From assembly GCF_000718005.1 (NCBI RefSeq), contig NZ_JODV01000004.1: 64,000 nt of DNA; one strand, 5' to 3'. Shown here piece after piece: positions 62,417 through 64,000 of this stretch. The position numbers were made by a program, and so were the translations under genes. Below the pieces are notes generated by a model. The model ran no database searches, was not told the origin of the DNA, and saw only the letters and a program-made list of their open reading frames with translations. Numbering within the stretch: the first letter of the stretch is position 1; each line of letters begins with the position of its first letter. This DNA comes from Actinoalloteichus_B caeruleus. GTDB lineage: Bacteria; Actinomycetota; Actinomycetes; Mycobacteriales; Pseudonocardiaceae.

Positions 62417-64000
62417 TCAGGAGGTGCCCAGCTCGCTGTCGAGCAGGGCGAACATGTCCTCCGCGGACGCGTCGGTCACGTCGTCGTGGCCGCGGGCGTC
62501 ACCGTCGGGGCCGCCGGGGGCGGCGGCCCGGGTCGACCAGGTGGACAGCAGCCGCCGCAGGGCCGGTTCCACTCCCGAGTAGGCCTCGTCGGTGGGGTCG
62601 GCGGAGGCCAGGAGCTCCTCCAGGCGGTGGATCCGCTCGCGCAGCGGGGCGGCCCGGTCGGCGGGCGGGGCGTCGGTGCCGGCGTCGCCGACGAGTTCGG
62701 TGAGCAGGGCACCGGCGACGGCCTGCGGGCTGGGGTGGTCGAACACCAGGGTCGCGGGCAGCCGCAGGCCGGTGGCGGCGGCGAGCCGGTTGCGGAGTTC
62801 GACGCCGGTGAGGGAGTCGAGGCCGAGTTCGGTGAAGGGCTGCTGCGGGCGGATGCGCCGGTGGTCGGCGTGGCCGAGGACGACGGCGAGTTGGGTGGTG
62901 ACGACGTCGAGCACCACCCGCTGCCGTTCCATGCCGGACAGGCCCGGGAGTTCCTCGGTCCAGGCGGTGTCCAACCCGGTGGTGGCGGCGCTGGCCTGGC
63001 GTCGAACGGTGCGCCGGACGAGGCCGTGCAGCATCGGGGGCGCGGTCCCGGCGGTGGCTTCCAGCCGGGCGGTGTCGACGAGGATGGGCACCACCACGGG
63101 GCTGGTCGAGCGGTGGGCGGTGTCGAGCAGCGGCAGCGCCCGTTCCGGGCGGAGCGGGGTGATCCCGCCCCGGGAGATGCGGGCGACGTCCTGTTCGGAC
63201 AGCCCGGCGCCCATGCCGATCCCTTCCCACAGGCCCCAGGCCAGCGCGCGGGCCGGGCGGCCGGTGGCGGCCCGGCGGAGGGCCACCGCCTCCACGGCGG
63301 CGTTGGCGGCGGCGTAGTTGGCCTGGCCGGGCGCTCCCATCAGGCCGGCGGCCGAGGAGAACAGGGTGAGGAAGGACAGGTCGAGGTCGGCGGTGAGCCG
63401 GTCGAGGTGGTGGGCGGCGTCGGCCTTGGGCGCGAGGACGGCGTCGACGCGGTCGGGGGTCAGGGTGCCGAGCAGCCCGTCGTCGACGACCCCGGCGACG
63501 TGGACGACCCCGGTGAGGGGGTGCGCGGCGTCGATGCCGTCCAGCAGGGCCCGGGTCTGGTCGGGGTCGGCGACGTCGCAGGCGACGAGGGTGGCGGTGG
63601 CGCCCAGGTCCGCCAGGTGGGCGACGAGGTCGGTGGCGCCGGGGGCGTCGGGGCCCCGGCGTCCGGTGAGCAGCAGGTGGCGGACTCCGTGGTGGGTGAC
63701 GAGGCGTTCGGCCACGGCTCGTCCGACGCCGCCGGTGCCGCCGGTGACGAGCACCGTGCCCTCGGGGTCGGGGGGTCGGGGCACGGTGACGACGACCTTG
63801 CCGACGTGCCGGGCCTGGCTCATGAACCGCAGGGCGTCCCCGGCCTGGCGGACGTCCCAGCAGGAGACGGGCAGCGGGTGGATCCGGCCCTGGTCGAACA
63901 GGGGGAGGAGTTCGGTGAACATCTCCCGGATCCGCACCGGACCCGCCTCCAACAGGTCGAACGACCGGTACTCCACCCCCGGGAACTCCCCCGGGTCCCG
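62417..64000 (-). CDS. Type I PKS, C-terminal part with ER (end), KR, ACP and docking domain (PKS-D), partial
   Basis: The frame runs off the right edge; 527 residues are visible. The first 80 or so are the end of an enoylreductase (VEYRSFDLLEAGPVRIREMF, MSQARHVGKVVVT). The KR follows with VLVTGGTGGVGRAVAERL, HVAGVVDDGLLG (the LDD-type element of B-type ketoreductases) and ANYAAANAAVEA, then an ACP with Ser in LGLDSLTGVELRNRL. The end (LRERIHRLEELLAS and MFALLDSELG) is a classical C-terminal docking domain that should pair with the coiled-coil head of PKS-C. So this module reduces fully and passes its chain to PKS-C. Stop at 62417, 32 bases before the PKS-C start, with AAGGAG between. Confidence 0.95.
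   Translation of the reverse strand, partial: RDPGEFPGVEYRSFDLLEAGPVRIREMFTELLPLFDQGRIHPLPVSCWDVRQAGDALRFMSQARHVGKVVVTVPRPPDPEGTVLVTGGTGGVGRAVAERLVTHHGVRHLLLTGRRGPDAPGATDLVAHLADLGATATLVACDVADPDQTRALLDGIDAAHPLTGVVHVAGVVDDGLLGTLTPDRVDAVLAPKADAAHHLDRLTADLDLSFLTLFSSAAGLMGAPGQANYAAANAAVEAVALRRAATGRPARALAWGLWEGIGMGAGLSEQDVARISRGGITPLRPERALPLLDTAHRSTSPVVVPILVDTARLEATAGTAPPMLHGLVRRTVRRQASAATTGLDTAWTEELPGLSGMERQRVVLDVVTTQLAVVLGHADHRRIRPQQPFTELGLDSLTGVELRNRLAAATGLRLPATLVFDHPSPQAVAGALLTELVGDAGTDAPPADRAAPLRERIHRLEELLASADPTDEAYSGVEPALRRLLSTWSTRAAAPGGPDGDARGHDDVTDASAEDMFALLDSELGTS

Noticed and set aside
38673..64000. Discrete trans-acyltransferase gene to serve the AT-less modules
   Set aside because: Looked for GHSxG/AFHS-type stand-alone AT sequence in the cluster; only the two cis ATs of PKS-B and the thioesterase GHSMG were found. 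It may exist outside the window.

Overview
This window is very GC-rich DNA with near-saturated GC at third codon positions. It carries HxlR and MarR regulators, a type I-E CRISPR-Cas locus, a valine-degradation operon and modular type I polyketide synthases (PKS). This points to a filamentous or related actinomycete; the genus cannot be read from the sequence. No rRNA, tRNA, prophage or insertion sequence was recognised.

Layout: (1) 1-4.1 kb: the start of a MetE-like protein, then divergently a tightly overlapping three-gene cassette (acyl-CoA dehydrogenase-like, PIG-L deacetylase fused to a methyltransferase, family 2 glycosyltransferase). (2) 4.2-9.0 kb: a FecBCD-type metal-chelate ABC importer and an MFS exporter, each preceded by a similar AT-rich Fur/Zur-like box. 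(3) 9.3-13.5 kb: a MarR regulator diverging from a heterodimeric ABC exporter, with a double dyad operator between them. (4) 13.6-21.4 kb: small accessory genes (GIY-YIG domain, cysteine-rich membrane protein, VOC, SRPBCC, three PPOX-fold flavin-type proteins, two HxlR regulators, a DHFR-like reductase). CRISPR array 1 lies in this stretch. (5) 21.6-32.0 kb: a complete type I-E cas operon (cas3-cse1-cse2-cas7-cas5-cas6-cas1-cas2) running leftwards into CRISPR array 2. Array 3 lies on the far side of cas3. All three arrays share the repeat, orientation and leader. (6) 32.2-37.6 kb: a valine/isobutyrate degradation operon (mmsA, acyl-CoA dehydrogenase, 3-hydroxyisobutyryl-CoA hydrolase, mmsB, enoyl-CoA hydratase). 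(7) 38.4-64.0 kb: the left part of a PKS gene cluster, transcribed leftwards and ending at a strong hairpin near 38.4 kb.

The PKS line reads D (partial, ER-KR-ACP visible), C (KS-dead AT-ACP, KS-KR-ACP), B (KS-AT-KR-ACP twice), A (KS-KR-ACP). The last PKS gene is translationally coupled to fkbK-J-I-H homologues, which make glycerate-derived, ACP-bound extender units, and to a type II thioesterase. Three of the five complete modules lack a working acyltransferase: one AT is present but has lost its active-site motif, and two are absent. The methyltransferase that would give methoxymalonyl-ACP is not in the window, and neither is a thioesterase domain. Domain motifs suggest a chimera: D and the start of C look like ordinary actinobacterial PKS, while the end of C, B and A carry GGxS-type carrier proteins, EYP-containing KR domains and, in B, GYSxGE-type ATs, as in PKS lines linked to NRPS or known from cyanobacteria and myxobacteria. 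This acyltransferase-poor, FkbH-coupled chimeric line is the most interesting system here. The three CRISPR arrays, whose leaders carry a copy of the cas2 3' end, come second.
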